Assembly: GCA_902801625.1 (NCBI GenBank)
Contig: CADCJI010000023.1
Coordinates: 1-64,000, forward strand
DNA length: 64,000 nucleotides
Direction of reading: 5' to 3'
DNA from: an uncultured Bacteroidia bacterium
GTDB taxonomy: Bacteria > Bacteroidota > Bacteroidia > Bacteroidales > F082
Shown: positions 50,888-60,300 of the stretch, in pieces
Layout of the letters: every line of letters starts with the position of its first letter
Position numbering within the stretch: the first letter of the stretch is position 1
Program-made: the position numbers and the translations under genes
Notes under the pieces: generated by a model
What the model was told of the DNA's origin: nothing
What the model saw: only the letters and a program-made list of their open reading frames with translations
The model's database searches: none

Positions 50888-51576
50888 GGCTTGGCATTTT
50901 CAAGGGATTCGACAAAGGGGATGAGGATGTGCTCTTCGATGCGCGAGTGGGTGGTGAGGTCGGATGAGAGTTCCATGATGTCGGTGGCGATGCAGATGCG
51001 CTCTGAAGGAAGGATGTCGCCCGGCAAATACTTGATGAGGATGTTGGTCATGTCTTCAAGGGCATCCTCGATGTTGCTGTGGTTGTGGCGGAACTGGTCG
51101 ATGCGGTAGTCTGTCTTTTCGCCCTTGCGCAGTGATGTGATATAGGGGAACACCACTTCTTCCTCGTATTTGAAATGCTTCACCATCTCTCGCTTATATT
51201 CGTTGTAGAAATGGTCGAGCATGTTGCCGTATTTGGCTCCAGCGGCTTCGATGATGCGGTTGAGGTGCATCTCGATATGCGGGAAATGCTCGTCTAAATA
51301 GGCGCGGTGCGAGGCATTGAGGTAGGAGAGGAGCGAGGTGAGGTCAGCATCGTCAGGATGTGACATGCGAGTGGGTGTGTCCGGGTCGAAGTGTAATGCG
51401 CATACTTGCATGAAGAGTCGGGTGCTGACATGGTTCTGTCGGCACACCTCATCCACGCTGCGATCACCGAATCCGAGTTGGATGCCGAAGCGGGGTAGGA
51501 GGGGCAACAACTTTGGGTTGGTTGCAATCAGTTCATATAGTTTTGTTTTCTCTGAATAGGTAAGAAAGGTGTTCAT
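50884..51576 (-). CDS. hemerythrin-domain protein of the Ric/ScdA type
   Basis: 230-aa protein. The N-terminal 60 residues match the DUF542 domain (LLPLLPRFGIQLGFGDRSVDEVCRQNHV) and the rest a di-iron hemerythrin bundle with His and Glu ligands visible in SHRAYLDEHFPHIE, HFKYEEEVVFP, RHNHSNIED and HSRIEEHILIP. Relatives repair iron-sulphur clusters after nitric oxide or oxidative damage. The following LuxR-type gene overlaps it by four bases. The start is at ATG 51576 with a -7 box 22 bases upstream. Confidence 0.9.
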   Translation of the reverse strand: MNTFLTYSEKTKLYELIATNPKLLPLLPRFGIQLGFGDRSVDEVCRQNHVSTRLFMQVCALHFDPDTPTRMSHPDDADLTSLLSYLNASHRAYLDEHFPHIEMHLNRIIEAAGAKYGNMLDHFYNEYKREMVKHFKYEEEVVFPYITSLRKGEKTDYRIDQFRHNHSNIEDALEDMTNILIKYLPGDILPSERICIATDIMELSSDLTTHSRIEEHILIPFVESLENAKP

Positions 51577-51598
51577 ATTTCAATTGTTTTTCAATCGG

Positions 51599-51606
51599 CA
51601 AAAATA
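51599..51606 (-). promoter_or_regulatory. -7 box of the hemerythrin/LuxR operon
   Basis: TATTTTTG on the minus strand, 22 bases before ATG 51576; it overlaps the T-run of the rpsP terminator. Confidence 0.45.
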
Positions 51607-51636
51607 AAAAAAACCGCCCGAAATGGAGCGGTTTTT
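51606..51636 (-). terminator. terminator of rpsP
   Basis: On the minus strand ACCGC, 10-base loop, GCGGT, then a run of eight T, 23 bases after the rpsP stop. Confidence 0.8.
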
Positions 51637-51658
51637 CTTGTTTTCTGAAATATTCCGA

Positions 51659-52219
51659 TTAGGCTTCGGCAGGAGCTTCAGCTTCGGCGGCCGGGGCTTC
51701 CTCAGCGGGAGCTTCCTCGGCAGCGGCTTCGGCTTCAGCAGCCTTCTTGGCTTCCATTTCAGCGAGTCTCTTCTTAGCGAGCTCGGCGGCGCGGGCCTCG
51801 TTGACTTGCTTCTCGGCTTCCAGACGGGTCTTCTTCTCGCCACGGGCCTTCTCTTCGTCAGCCTTCACGATGTTGGCGTTGCGGGCTTCCTTCTCCTTCA
51901 TCCAGTTCTGGAACTTGATTTCAGCTTGCTCTTCAGTCATAGCGCCTTTCTGGACACCACGCATCAGATGATACTTCATCATGACGCCGGTCTTGCTGAG
52001 CAGCGAACGAGCAGTGTCGGTGGGCTGAGCGCCAACGCTGTACCAATACAGGGCTCTGTCAAACTTGATGTTGATCTGAGCGGGGTTGGTGAGCGGGTTG
52101 TAGGTGCCTAATTTCTCAATGAATTTACCATCACGTGGCGAGCGAGAGTCGGCAACTACGATGTGATAGAAGGGTTGACCCTTCTTGCCATGTCTTTGCA
52201 ATCTAATTTTTGCAGGCAT
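51659..52219 (-). CDS. rpsP: 30S ribosomal protein S16 with an extended acidic/Ala-rich tail
   Basis: 186-aa S16. The core (residues 1-90) is typical: [41 protein letters not shown] and [21 protein letters not shown]. From about residue 90 a long helix rich in Lys and Glu ([20 protein letters not shown]) leads to a tail of Ala/Glu/Pro ([19 protein letters not shown]). Such tails are common in Bacteroidetes S16 and are normal. A full promoter lies upstream and a terminator downstream, so the gene is transcribed alone. Confidence 0.96.
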   Translation of the reverse strand: MPAKIRLQRHGKKGQPFYHIVVADSRSPRDGKFIEKLGTYNPLTNPAQINIKFDRALYWYSVGAQPTDTARSLLSKTGVMMKYHLMRGVQKGAMTEEQAEIKFQNWMKEKEARNANIVKADEEKARGEKKTRLEAEKQVNEARAAELAKKRLAEMEAKKAAEAEAAAEEAPAEEAPAAEAEAPAEA

Positions 52220-52280
52220 AATTTAATGTTTTAAGTTGATTTTTAATGAATTAACTAAAACCTACCCGAGGTTTCGGCTG

Positions 52281-52310
52281 CAAAAGTACAACTTTTTATC
52301 GGACTGGCAA
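52281..52310 (-). promoter_or_regulatory. promoter of rpsP
   Basis: On the minus strand TTG (52310-52308), 19-base spacer, TACTTTTG (52288-52281). Confidence 0.7.
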
Positions 52311-52357
52311 TCAGGTCGGAACAAATTTTTCTTTTTCCCCGGTTTACAAAGAATACA

Positions 52358-53242
52358 ATGCAAAACAAGAATACACTTCGTTGGGGTTATATAGCGGGCA
52401 TCGTCTCGGGCATCACCTACGGCATGAACCCGCTCTTCGGCGTGCCCGTCATCAACAAGGGATTGGATGTCAACTCGTTGCTGTTTTATCGCTATGGTGT
52501 GGCCACCTTGTTGATGCTGGCCTATATGCTCGTCGCAAAACGACAAATTCGTATCACTTGGAAGCAGTTTGGACTGATGGCTATTTTGGGTGTGTTGTTC
52601 ACTGGATGTAGCATCACTTTGTTTGAAGCCTACAAATACATCCCTTCGGGCATCGCCACAAGCATACTCTATGTCTATCCCATTATGGTCGCGCTGATCA
52701 TGATGTTTTTCGGTCAGTACCCGAGTTGGAAGACTTGGATTTCCATCTTCGCGGGCGTGGCGGGCGCCATTTTGCTCTCGCTCAAAGGTGGTGGTGGCTT
52801 CATCGACTGGCGTGGCATTGCATTAGTAGTGGCCTCGGGACTGTGCTATACCTTATTTATTGTCATTGTCAACTTGAGCAAGCAAGTCAAAGCGATTCCA
52901 AACCTCACTTTGACTTTCTATTGCTTCTTGATAGGCTCGGTGATGTTGTTTGCTATGTCGGGGTTCGGCTTGCATCTCAATGCCGTTCCCGATGCGGTCA
53001 GTTGGCTGAATGTGCTGGGCTTGGCGATCTTGCCTACAGCTATTGCGACTATCACCTTGGCGGCTTCGAGCAAAGCAGTGGGCGCCACCAAGACCTCCAT
53101 CCTCGGCATCCTCGAGCCTTTGACGGCCATTGTCATTGGCACGCTGGTCTTCCATGAAGCATTCACGCTCAATGTCGCCTTCGGTGTCGCGCTGATTCTG
53201 TTTGCGATCCTGTTTATGATTCTAACTGAAAAGAAGGCCTGA
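52358..53242 (+). CDS. EamA/DMT-family transporter
   Basis: 294-aa inner-membrane protein with ten hydrophobic segments in two EamA repeats: WGYIAGIVSGITYGMNPLFG at the start, FEAYKYIPSGIATSILYVYP at the end of the first, and ASSKAVGATKTSILGILEP then AIVIGTLVFHEAFT in the second. These carriers export or import small metabolites; the substrate is unknown. The gene stands alone and points away from rpsP. Its C-terminal segment ends two bases before the stop of the convergent sorting-tail gene. Confidence 0.88.
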   Translation: MQNKNTLRWGYIAGIVSGITYGMNPLFGVPVINKGLDVNSLLFYRYGVATLLMLAYMLVAKRQIRITWKQFGLMAILGVLFTGCSITLFEAYKYIPSGIATSILYVYPIMVALIMMFFGQYPSWKTWISIFAGVAGAILLSLKGGGGFIDWRGIALVVASGLCYTLFIVIVNLSKQVKAIPNLTLTFYCFLIGSVMLFAMSGFGLHLNAVPDAVSWLNVLGLAILPTAIATITLAASSKAVGATKTSILGILEPLTAIVIGTLVFHEAFTLNVAFGVALILFAILFMILTEKKA

Positions 53243-53244
53243 CC

Positions 53245-54375
53245 TTATTGGACTTGCACCTTGCTGATGTTCCAGCTTTGTCCGTTGTAGGCTTTCACCA
53301 GATAAAGGCCTGAAGCCAAGGTGGACACGTCGATGGTATGCTGTTTCCCGTTGGCTTGACCTTGCATGACGGTTTTGCCGTTCATATCGATGATTTCATA
53401 GCGGTGCAGGCCTTCGAGGCTGAGGGTCAGTTCGCCTTGGGTAGGGTTGGGATAGACAACCATCATGTCTGCGATGGGTGCTTCATGTTGAGTAACACCC
53501 TCGAAGTCGCCATATTCAAAGATGTAGTCACAGACATAGACAAGTTGCCCGCCGTCGTTGGCAGCCTCCCAGGCATAACCAAGGGGACGGTTGGCGAATT
53601 GATCCCAAGTGTAGTTAGGCTCTGGATGATAGGGCATGAGGACATGGTCGATGGTGCAGTCTTCGTCGTAAACATAGCTCTTGCGATCTACTATCAGTCC
53701 GTTGGTGTGTTTCTCGCGCTGTATGCAGTTGCCGCTGGCATCGAATAGCCTGTCGATGCTGGAATCTGGAACCCAACCGTTTTGCCAATATGAGTAGGTC
53801 TCGTTGGTGCAATTGCCGGCTTCATCGTAGGTGTAGGTAGTGAGGGCAGAGTTGCTCCATCCCGTGCCACCCCAGGCGTCGTTGTATTCTTCAAGGAGTT
53901 GTATGCAGTGGCCGTTGTCGTAGGAATATGTGCCACGCATGAGCAAAGTGCCGCCAAGGGTCATCTCGTAGCCGGTGAGTAGGTCGCCATCATAAGTATA
54001 GGTGTAGATGCCTTGCAGCTCGAATCCGCTGCCCCAGTCGTTGTAGTTGGTACGGGTGAGGCGGTGGTTGTTGTCGTCGTAGGTGTAGGTGATGTAGCTC
54101 GGAAAAATCCACTCGTTGTTGTAATATTGGAAGAAGTCGATGCGGGTTACATTGCCGCGCTCGTCGTAATAAAGAGAGTCGATGAGGTCATCAATCTCGC
54201 CGCCCGAATTGGATACGGAATGGTAGGATTCCAGCAGGTTGTCGGCGTTGTAGTAGAACTGTATCTGGTCGACACCGTCATCGGAATAGAAGCGGTCGAG
54301 GAAATAATCCTGCGCCATGGCTGCGTGGCATGAGAGGAAGGCGATGAGAATGAGGAAGAATCTTAGTTTTTGCAT
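53245..54375 (-). CDS. secreted protein with type IX secretion (Por) sorting tail
   Basis: 376-aa exported protein. Signal peptide MQKLRFFLILIAFLSCHAAMA. The middle has repeated YD-rich units of the YYDERGNVTRI / YTYDDNNHRLTR / YTYDGDLLTGYE type, resembling RHS/YD repeat proteins and predicted to be beta-rich. The last 80 residues form the T9SS type A tail (VVYPNPTQGELTLSLEGLHR, DMNGKTVMQGQANGKQHTID, LASGLYLVKAYNGQ), which routes it to the cell surface. The ligand is unknown. It has its own promoter. Confidence 0.88.
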   Translation of the reverse strand: MQKLRFFLILIAFLSCHAAMAQDYFLDRFYSDDGVDQIQFYYNADNLLESYHSVSNSGGEIDDLIDSLYYDERGNVTRIDFFQYYNNEWIFPSYITYTYDDNNHRLTRTNYNDWGSGFELQGIYTYTYDGDLLTGYEMTLGGTLLMRGTYSYDNGHCIQLLEEYNDAWGGTGWSNSALTTYTYDEAGNCTNETYSYWQNGWVPDSSIDRLFDASGNCIQREKHTNGLIVDRKSYVYDEDCTIDHVLMPYHPEPNYTWDQFANRPLGYAWEAANDGGQLVYVCDYIFEYGDFEGVTQHEAPIADMMVVYPNPTQGELTLSLEGLHRYEIIDMNGKTVMQGQANGKQHTIDVSTLASGLYLVKAYNGQSWNISKVQVQ

Positions 54376-54404
54376 GATGTAATTGCATTAAGGTTTTGAT
54401 GAAG

Positions 54405-54434
54405 CAAAAATACATATAATTGTTGACAGCGCAA
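54405..54434 (-). promoter_or_regulatory. promoter of the sorting-tail protein
   Basis: On the minus strand TTG (54434-54432), 19-base spacer, TATTTTTG (54412-54405). Confidence 0.65.
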
Positions 54435-54454
54435 GTGTTTAGCTGTCCTGTCCC

Positions 54455-55495
54455 TTAAAGGCGGATTCCATCCGCCCCTTGCCCGCTCACAAGCAATCTC
54501 CCCATCTCATTAAGCGCAACAAAACGATACCGCAATGAATCGGTTTCAACAGGCGTGTATTCGAAATGCTTGGCCTTGGCCTTACGGCGAAGCGTTTCTT
54601 CAACGGCTTGACGGATAAATGGGCTGGCAAAAGTCTGCTCGGTTGGCTCCAAAAGCAAAAGCTTTCCTTGGGAACACGCCTCAAAATAGACGCCACCCGG
54701 CTTGTAATACCGTTCGTGCGGCGAACCTTCCTCGGGGAAGCCTTCATTGAGAAGGACGACTAAAGGGAAGCCTTGCGTCCGAAGTGTCCGTGCGATGAGT
54801 TGTTCACCTTTGCTAATGGAAGCCGTATAGGTTACCGCTCCATTTTGCGCCGACCGCAACACTGCTTTCAGTCTATCTTGGACTTGCTCGTTCGTGGCAT
54901 TGCGTGACAATTCTACCAATTGACGGTCGGGCCAGTCGAGAATGAAATGATTGCCCATAGAAGTGAAAAGCATGCCGTAAGCCTCTGTTTTGCGATGCAT
55001 TCGGAACAAGTCGGGATTTTGTTTACGTTGCCATGACCGTTCTGGGTTAGCGTAAACATAGTTTATCATCGCCTGAAGTTGTCCTTTATGGGTAAGCACA
55101 CGGTAATATGGCGGCGAGTCATACAGGTTACCTTCAAAGCCAAGTTTTCTGGCTTCAGCCTTGCAGCCCTGCATATAGCCCCGCACCACCTCTTTGATGC
55201 TGCGCTGCATAGTGCGCCTAACCTGCAAAACGATATGGTGATGGTCGGGCATGACCTTGTCTGCAAGGATTTTAACCTCAGGGCAAAGTTCAAGCATCCG
55301 TTGCTGTTGGTTGATTAATGCCCAGCCTATGGCTGTCTTTTCCACCTCGGCATGAATGCCATTGTGGGTGAGTTTACCGAAAATGGGCTCTCGTCCTTTG
55401 GCCACCATGGTCACATGCACGATGCACGGTTTGCGCCAGGTGCCTGGCTCCTGCCAAGTGGAGGTTTCGTTCGGTATGTTGGTGTTGGTGGGCAT
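54455..55495 (-). CDS. REP-associated IS200-like transposase (RAYT)
   Basis: 346-aa Y1 (HUH) transposase-type protein. Start ATG 55495 (MPTNTNIPNE). Seen: KPCIVHVTMVAKGREPIF, the metal-binding histidines in KVMPDHHHIVLQV (85-87) and the catalytic Tyr107 in VVRGYMQGCKAEA. It has a long C-terminal part unlike IS200 transposase itself, as in RAYTs, which spread small palindromes without transposing themselves. The last codons overlap a palindrome (54460-54476) and another lies just upstream (55516-55534), so the gene is bracketed by REP-like sites. No classical inverted terminal repeats. Confidence 0.85.
   Translation of the reverse strand: MPTNTNIPNETSTWQEPGTWRKPCIVHVTMVAKGREPIFGKLTHNGIHAEVEKTAIGWALINQQQRMLELCPEVKILADKVMPDHHHIVLQVRRTMQRSIKEVVRGYMQGCKAEARKLGFEGNLYDSPPYYRVLTHKGQLQAMINYVYANPERSWQRKQNPDLFRMHRKTEAYGMLFTSMGNHFILDWPDRQLVELSRNATNEQVQDRLKAVLRSAQNGAVTYTASISKGEQLIARTLRTQGFPLVVLLNEGFPEEGSPHERYYKPGGVYFEACSQGKLLLLEPTEQTFASPFIRQAVEETLRRKAKAKHFEYTPVETDSLRYRFVALNEMGRLLVSGQGADGIRL
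54460..54476. repeat. REP-like palindrome at the 3' end of the RAYT gene
   Basis: GGCGGAT-TCC-ATCCGCC, overlapping the last codons of the transposase gene. Confidence 0.8.
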
Positions 55496-55515
55496 TTTTA
55501 TTTGGGACTTTTGCG

Positions 55516-55534
55516 GCGGGAATGGAATTCCCGC
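55516..55534. repeat. REP-like palindrome at the 5' side of the RAYT gene
   Basis: GCGGGAAT-GGA-ATTCCCGC, 20 bases upstream of the transposase start; loop complementary in type to the one at 54460-54476. Confidence 0.8.
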
Positions 55535-55682
55535 TGAAGGGACGGAACCCTGGCGCAAAAGTATGATTTATTTCGACACAAAAGGTTTGTCGTTTATTTT
55601 CGGAAAAACTTTTTGCCTGTGCAGCAATTTGGCACAGGCTTTCGTTTTCTTTGCAGCGTAGAAACAATAAAACCCAAATGCA

Positions 55683-56216
55683 ATGAATGATTATTATGGA
55701 AGCGTCCCTTTAGAGGAATACGAACAAATCTTGGCCAACCGAGAGTATTGGGACAACATTTCAGGTGAATGGGAAATGTGTTCAAAAATGGAAGACAAAC
55801 TTGTGCGATTAGGGATATTCGTGCAAAGAGGCGGCGACCTAAACCGTGTGGTTGCCCTTTATGCAGAAGGGCGGGAATACACCTACCGTGTAACAATACA
55901 ACATTGTATAGAGCGGTATCTTGAGGCACTAACCAAGAAGCACATTCAGAATCTGACACTTCGCTTGTATAAACTCGAAAAAGAAGAAGCGGTAAAACTG
56001 CTTTCCGAGATGCTAAAAGTGAGCATTGGCGTTGATTTTAGGTATGATAAATACACCTCAAGGCAGGTTTCTTTTGGTGTGCTCGACACAAGGAAGCTGG
56101 ATGCCGAGGAAATACTCACTGCCATAGAACAGGAGCATCGCCAGGCACATCCCGATGAAAGCATTGTGGAGGTCAGGAAAAGAGTACAGACATGGATATG
56201 GAATAGTTGGTGGTAA
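55683..56216 (+). CDS. protein of unknown function
   Basis: 177-aa soluble protein of unknown family. It starts MNDYYGSVPLEEYEQILANR and has a helical first half (ENISGEWEMCSKMEDKLVR), a central FVQRGGDLNRVVALYAEGREY and a charged, helical second half ending WIWNSWW. The final W-x-W-x-x-WW is unusual. No signal or membrane segment. It lies 40 bases before the GIY-YIG gene in the same direction, which suggests an accessory pair next to the RAYT. Confidence 0.55.
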   Translation: MNDYYGSVPLEEYEQILANREYWDNISGEWEMCSKMEDKLVRLGIFVQRGGDLNRVVALYAEGREYTYRVTIQHCIERYLEALTKKHIQNLTLRLYKLEKEEAVKLLSEMLKVSIGVDFRYDKYTSRQVSFGVLDTRKLDAEEILTAIEQEHRQAHPDESIVEVRKRVQTWIWNSWW

Positions 56217-56224
56217 AAATAATG

Positions 56225-56232
56225 TATATTTG
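56225..56232 (+). promoter_or_regulatory. -7 box of the GIY-YIG gene
   Basis: TATATTTG, 24 bases before ATG 56257; -33 not at the usual distance. Confidence 0.4.
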
Positions 56233-56256
56233 CAAAAACTTTAATCAATCAGTAAT

Positions 56257-57147
56257 ATGGACAACAATATCATCATTACTATCCAAGAACTTCTGTCTGG
56301 AAGAAACGCTGAGTTTGACAAATCTGAAAAAGTCAAGTTTGTCAGGCACAAGAATGATATTGAGGAGCATCATTATCAAGACAAAACATACGTTGGTTCC
56401 TTAATTCAAATGTATCGATATGATTATCAAGAATTTATTGATTATCAAAACGAACAAGATTTGAAAAACTTCAAAAATGTCGAGTACATTGTTTCATTCA
56501 TCGGAGAAGAAGGTTCTGAAGCAAGGTTTATTGGAGTATTTAAAAGTTGCGAAAAACCAATTGAAAAAGCTAAAGGTTTAGCTATTTTTAATTTTCAAGA
56601 AGTCAATGGTTTCCAAGCTTTAAAAGACAAAGTCATAATAAATTGGGGAGACCGTTCCTGGCATTTGTGGAAAAAGGATGACAAAGGAAATGAAGTAATA
56701 CGCATTGATAAAGGTTTCAAAAGCAATAATTTACCAATATTCTCCCGCTACGAAGATATAATATTGAATTATGATGAGTTAAAAAGCATCATTGAATCAA
56801 ATAATTATGAATGGAAGTCCAAGCTTGAAGCTTGTAATTGCGTATATCTCATTTTGGATAAAAGCAATGGGAAACAATATGTAGGAGTCACATACAAAGA
56901 TACTTCTAAAGGTATGAAAAGTGGGATTTGGAACAGATGGTCTGAATACGCTAAAACTGGACATGGTAATGATGAAAAACTAGTAGAGTTATGTGCAAAT
57001 AAACCCAATTATGCCAAAAGAAATTTTCAATGGAGCATCCTTGAAACACTTCCATTGAATGTAATTCCCAAAGTAGCAATTGAACGAGAATCCATTTACA
57101 AAGAAAAACTTGGAACCAGAAAAAACAACAATTACAACATGAATTAA
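56257..57147 (+). CDS. GIY-YIG nuclease-domain protein
   Basis: 296-aa protein. The C-terminal third holds the GIY-YIG fold: NCVYLILDKSNGKQYVGVTY (residues about 189-208, VYL and YVG in the signature positions) and the following GIWNRWSEYAKTGHGND, with Arg and Glu (AIERESIYKEKLG) in place for catalysis. The first 190 residues are unlike known folds to me (YVGSLIQMYRYDYQEFIDYQ); this N-terminal part may choose the target. The gene is strongly A+T-rich compared with the core genes around it, a sign of recent transfer. The gap to dnaE has no further gene. Confidence 0.8.
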   Translation: MDNNIIITIQELLSGRNAEFDKSEKVKFVRHKNDIEEHHYQDKTYVGSLIQMYRYDYQEFIDYQNEQDLKNFKNVEYIVSFIGEEGSEARFIGVFKSCEKPIEKAKGLAIFNFQEVNGFQALKDKVIINWGDRSWHLWKKDDKGNEVIRIDKGFKSNNLPIFSRYEDIILNYDELKSIIESNNYEWKSKLEACNCVYLILDKSNGKQYVGVTYKDTSKGMKSGIWNRWSEYAKTGHGNDEKLVELCANKPNYAKRNFQWSILETLPLNVIPKVAIERESIYKEKLGTRKNNNYNMN

Positions 57148-57298
57148 GTTGTATCTCAAAAACCAAATCAACAAATACGTCTAGCTCGTAGAGACGCTAT
57201 ATCACGCTGAGGAAGGAGATTGCGGATATGGTGAATTGAATGTGGGACAATTACTCAAAGAAATAGTCCAATCTTATTACACCGTACTCAAATTTTTG

Positions 57299-57306
57299 TA
57301 TCTTTG
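57299..57306 (+). promoter_or_regulatory. -7 box of dnaE
   Basis: TATCTTTG, 66 bases before ATG 57373; no clear -33. It is followed by the CTAAACTCTAAAC tract. Confidence 0.45.
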
Positions 57307-57372
57307 AAGGCTGAAAACTAGAGCAGATTCCTCTCGGACTCTAAACTCTAAACCCTAAACTCTCAACTGATT

Positions 57373-60300
57373 ATGTTTTTAGTCTTCGATACAGAGACCA
57401 CTGGTCTTCCCAAAATTGAAAATGCCCCGCTGACCGACTTTGACAATTGGCCACGCATGGTGCAACTAGCTTGGCAGATCCATGACGAGAAAGGCCGCTT
57501 TGTGGAGAACCACAACTATCTTGTTCAGCCCGACGGCTTTGTCATCCCCATCGATGCAAAGATGGTGCACGGCATCTCCACCGAACACGCCATGAAATAT
57601 GGCAAGCCGCTCAACGAGGTGCTCGACTTGTTTATGATCTCCGCCGCCAAAGCCAAATACTTGGTCGGCCACAATATCAACTTCGACCTCAATGTGTTGG
57701 GCTGCGAGTTCCTGCGCTGCGGTCGCGAGAATCCTTTGCGCCGTTGGCAAATCATCGACACCTGTACGGAGAAGACGGCTGAGTTCTGCCAGTTCCCTGG
57801 TGGCAAGGGAGGTAAGTTCAAACTACCGCGTCTGGGTGAGTTCCATCACCTGTTGTTTGGCGAGTACTTCGACTCAGCCCACAACGCCTGTGCCGACGTG
57901 GAGGCCACGGCCCGCGTCTTCCTCGAACTGATCCGTCGCGGCGTTCTGGATGAGACCGACCTGCACGTCGATGCCCAGTTCATCGATGACTTCAAGGCCG
58001 CCAATCCTGATGTGATTCAGCCTGCTGGCATCAAGGTGGAAGCGAACTTTGACGAGGAGGAAAAAGGGGAGGAAGAGCCCGAATTCGGCAATTATATTCC
58101 GCAGCACTTCACCCACTTGCATGTTCACTCGCACTATTCCATGCTTGATGGCATGTCGAAGGTGCCCGATTTGGTGAGCAAATGCAAGAAAAACGGCATG
58201 TATAGCCTCGCCCTCACCGACCATGGCAATATGTTCGGCATCAAGGATTTTGCCGACACGGTGAACAAGGAAAACGGCAAGGTGAAGGATGCCATCAAGG
58301 AGCAACAAGCTATTATCGGGAAGCCTGAGTCTACTGATGAGGAGAAGATTGCCGCCCAAGAGCAAATCGAAAAGCTGAATAAACAGTTCTTCAAGCCGAT
58401 TTTTGGTATTGAGACTTACTGCGCTCCTATTAGTATCGACAAACGTGACGGTCGCCAAGACCGAGGTTGGCACCTTATTTTATTAGCTAAGAACAAGACG
58501 GGCTACCACAGCCTTTGCAAGCTGAGCTCCATTGCTTATACTGATGGTTTCTATTACAATCCTCGTATCGACCATAGTCTGCTTGAGAAATACCACGAAG
58601 GTCTGATTTGCAGCTCCGCCTGTCTCGCAGGTGAGGTGCCGCAAAAGATTATGAACGGTGACATGGCGGGTGCCGAAGCTTCCATCCAATGGTTCAAGAA
58701 CCTCTTTGGTGAGGACTATTATCTTGAAGTCCAGCGGCATAAGACGGATAAACCTGGTGGCGATACCGAGGTGTACGAACGCCAAAAGGAGGTGAACAAA
58801 ATCATCTTCGACTTGGCGAAGAAATATAATGTGAAGGTCATTGCCACCAATGACGTCCACTTTGTGGAAGAGGAGCATGGCGAGGCGCACGACCGTCTCA
58901 TCTGCCTCAGCACGGGCAAGGATCTCGACGACCCAACGCGAATGCACTACACCAAACAGGAATGGCTGAAGACGCCCGAAGAGATGGGTCGCATCTTCTC
59001 CGACCATCCTGAGGTGCTGGAAAACACGCAGGAGATTGTCGACAAGGTGGAGACCTACAGCATCGACTCCGACCCCATCATGCCGATTTTCCCCATTCCT
59101 GAGGACTTTGGCACGGAAGAACAATACCGACAAAAATACACTGAGGAAGACTTGTTCAATGAGTTTACCCGCGATGAGCATGGTAATGTGGTGCTGTCGC
59201 AGGAGGAAGCCGAGAAGAAGGTCAAGAAACTGGGTGGCTATAACCGTCTGTACCGTATCAAACTCGAGGCGGACTACCTCGCCAAACTGACTTGGGAAGG
59301 TGCAAAAGAGCGCTATGGCGAGAATCTCACCGAAGACCAAATTGAGCGCATTAAGTTTGAGTTGCATGTGATGAAGACCATGGGTTTCCCTGGTTACTTC
59401 CTCATCGTGAGCGACTATATCCGTGCAGCGCGTGAGGAGTTGGGCGTTTCTGTAGGCCCGGGCCGTGGTTCTGCGGCTGGTTCAGTGGTAGCTTACTGCT
59501 TGAAAATTACCGACTTGGATCCTCTGAAATACGACTTGCTGTTTGAGCGTTTCCTTAATCCTGACCGTATCTCCCTGCCCGATATCGATGTGGACTTCGA
59601 CGATGACGGTCGTGGCCGTGTATTGGATTGGATTACAAAGAAATACGGTAAAGAGAAGGTGGCACACATCATCACCTATGGCACGATGGCAGCCAAATCA
59701 GCCATCGCTGATGTGGGGCGAGTGCAGAAAGTGCCACTGCCCGAGGTCAACAAAATCAAGAGCTTTATCCCTGACCGCAACTTCGACGAGGCGGCGGTGA
59801 AAGCCGTGGAAGGTGAGGTGCCCAAGAAGATGCCTAAGGTCAACTTGAAGAACTGCTACAAATATGTCCCCGAGCTGAAACAGCTGGTTGAAGGCGATGA
59901 CAAGAACATTTCTTCCATGCTGACCTACGCCGAGGAGCTGGAGGACACCAACCGCCAAATCGGCATCCATGCCTGCGGTGTCATTATTGGCGCCGACGAC
60001 TTGACTAATGTAGCTCCGGTTTGTACCGTCAAGGATAAAGATACCAAGGAGGATGTCGTTGTGACCCAATATGATGGCCATGTCATCGAGACGGTTGGTC
60101 TTATCAAGATGGACTTCTTGGGCTTAAAAACGCTGACCTTGATTAAGGATGCCCTGAAGAACATCAAGAAGACGCATGGCATCGACATCGACATCGACCA
60201 CATCCCGATTGATGATGAAGAGACCTACAAGTTGTATTCGGCGGGCAACACCATTGGTACGTTCCAGTTTGAATCGCCAGGAATGCAGAAGTATCTCCGT

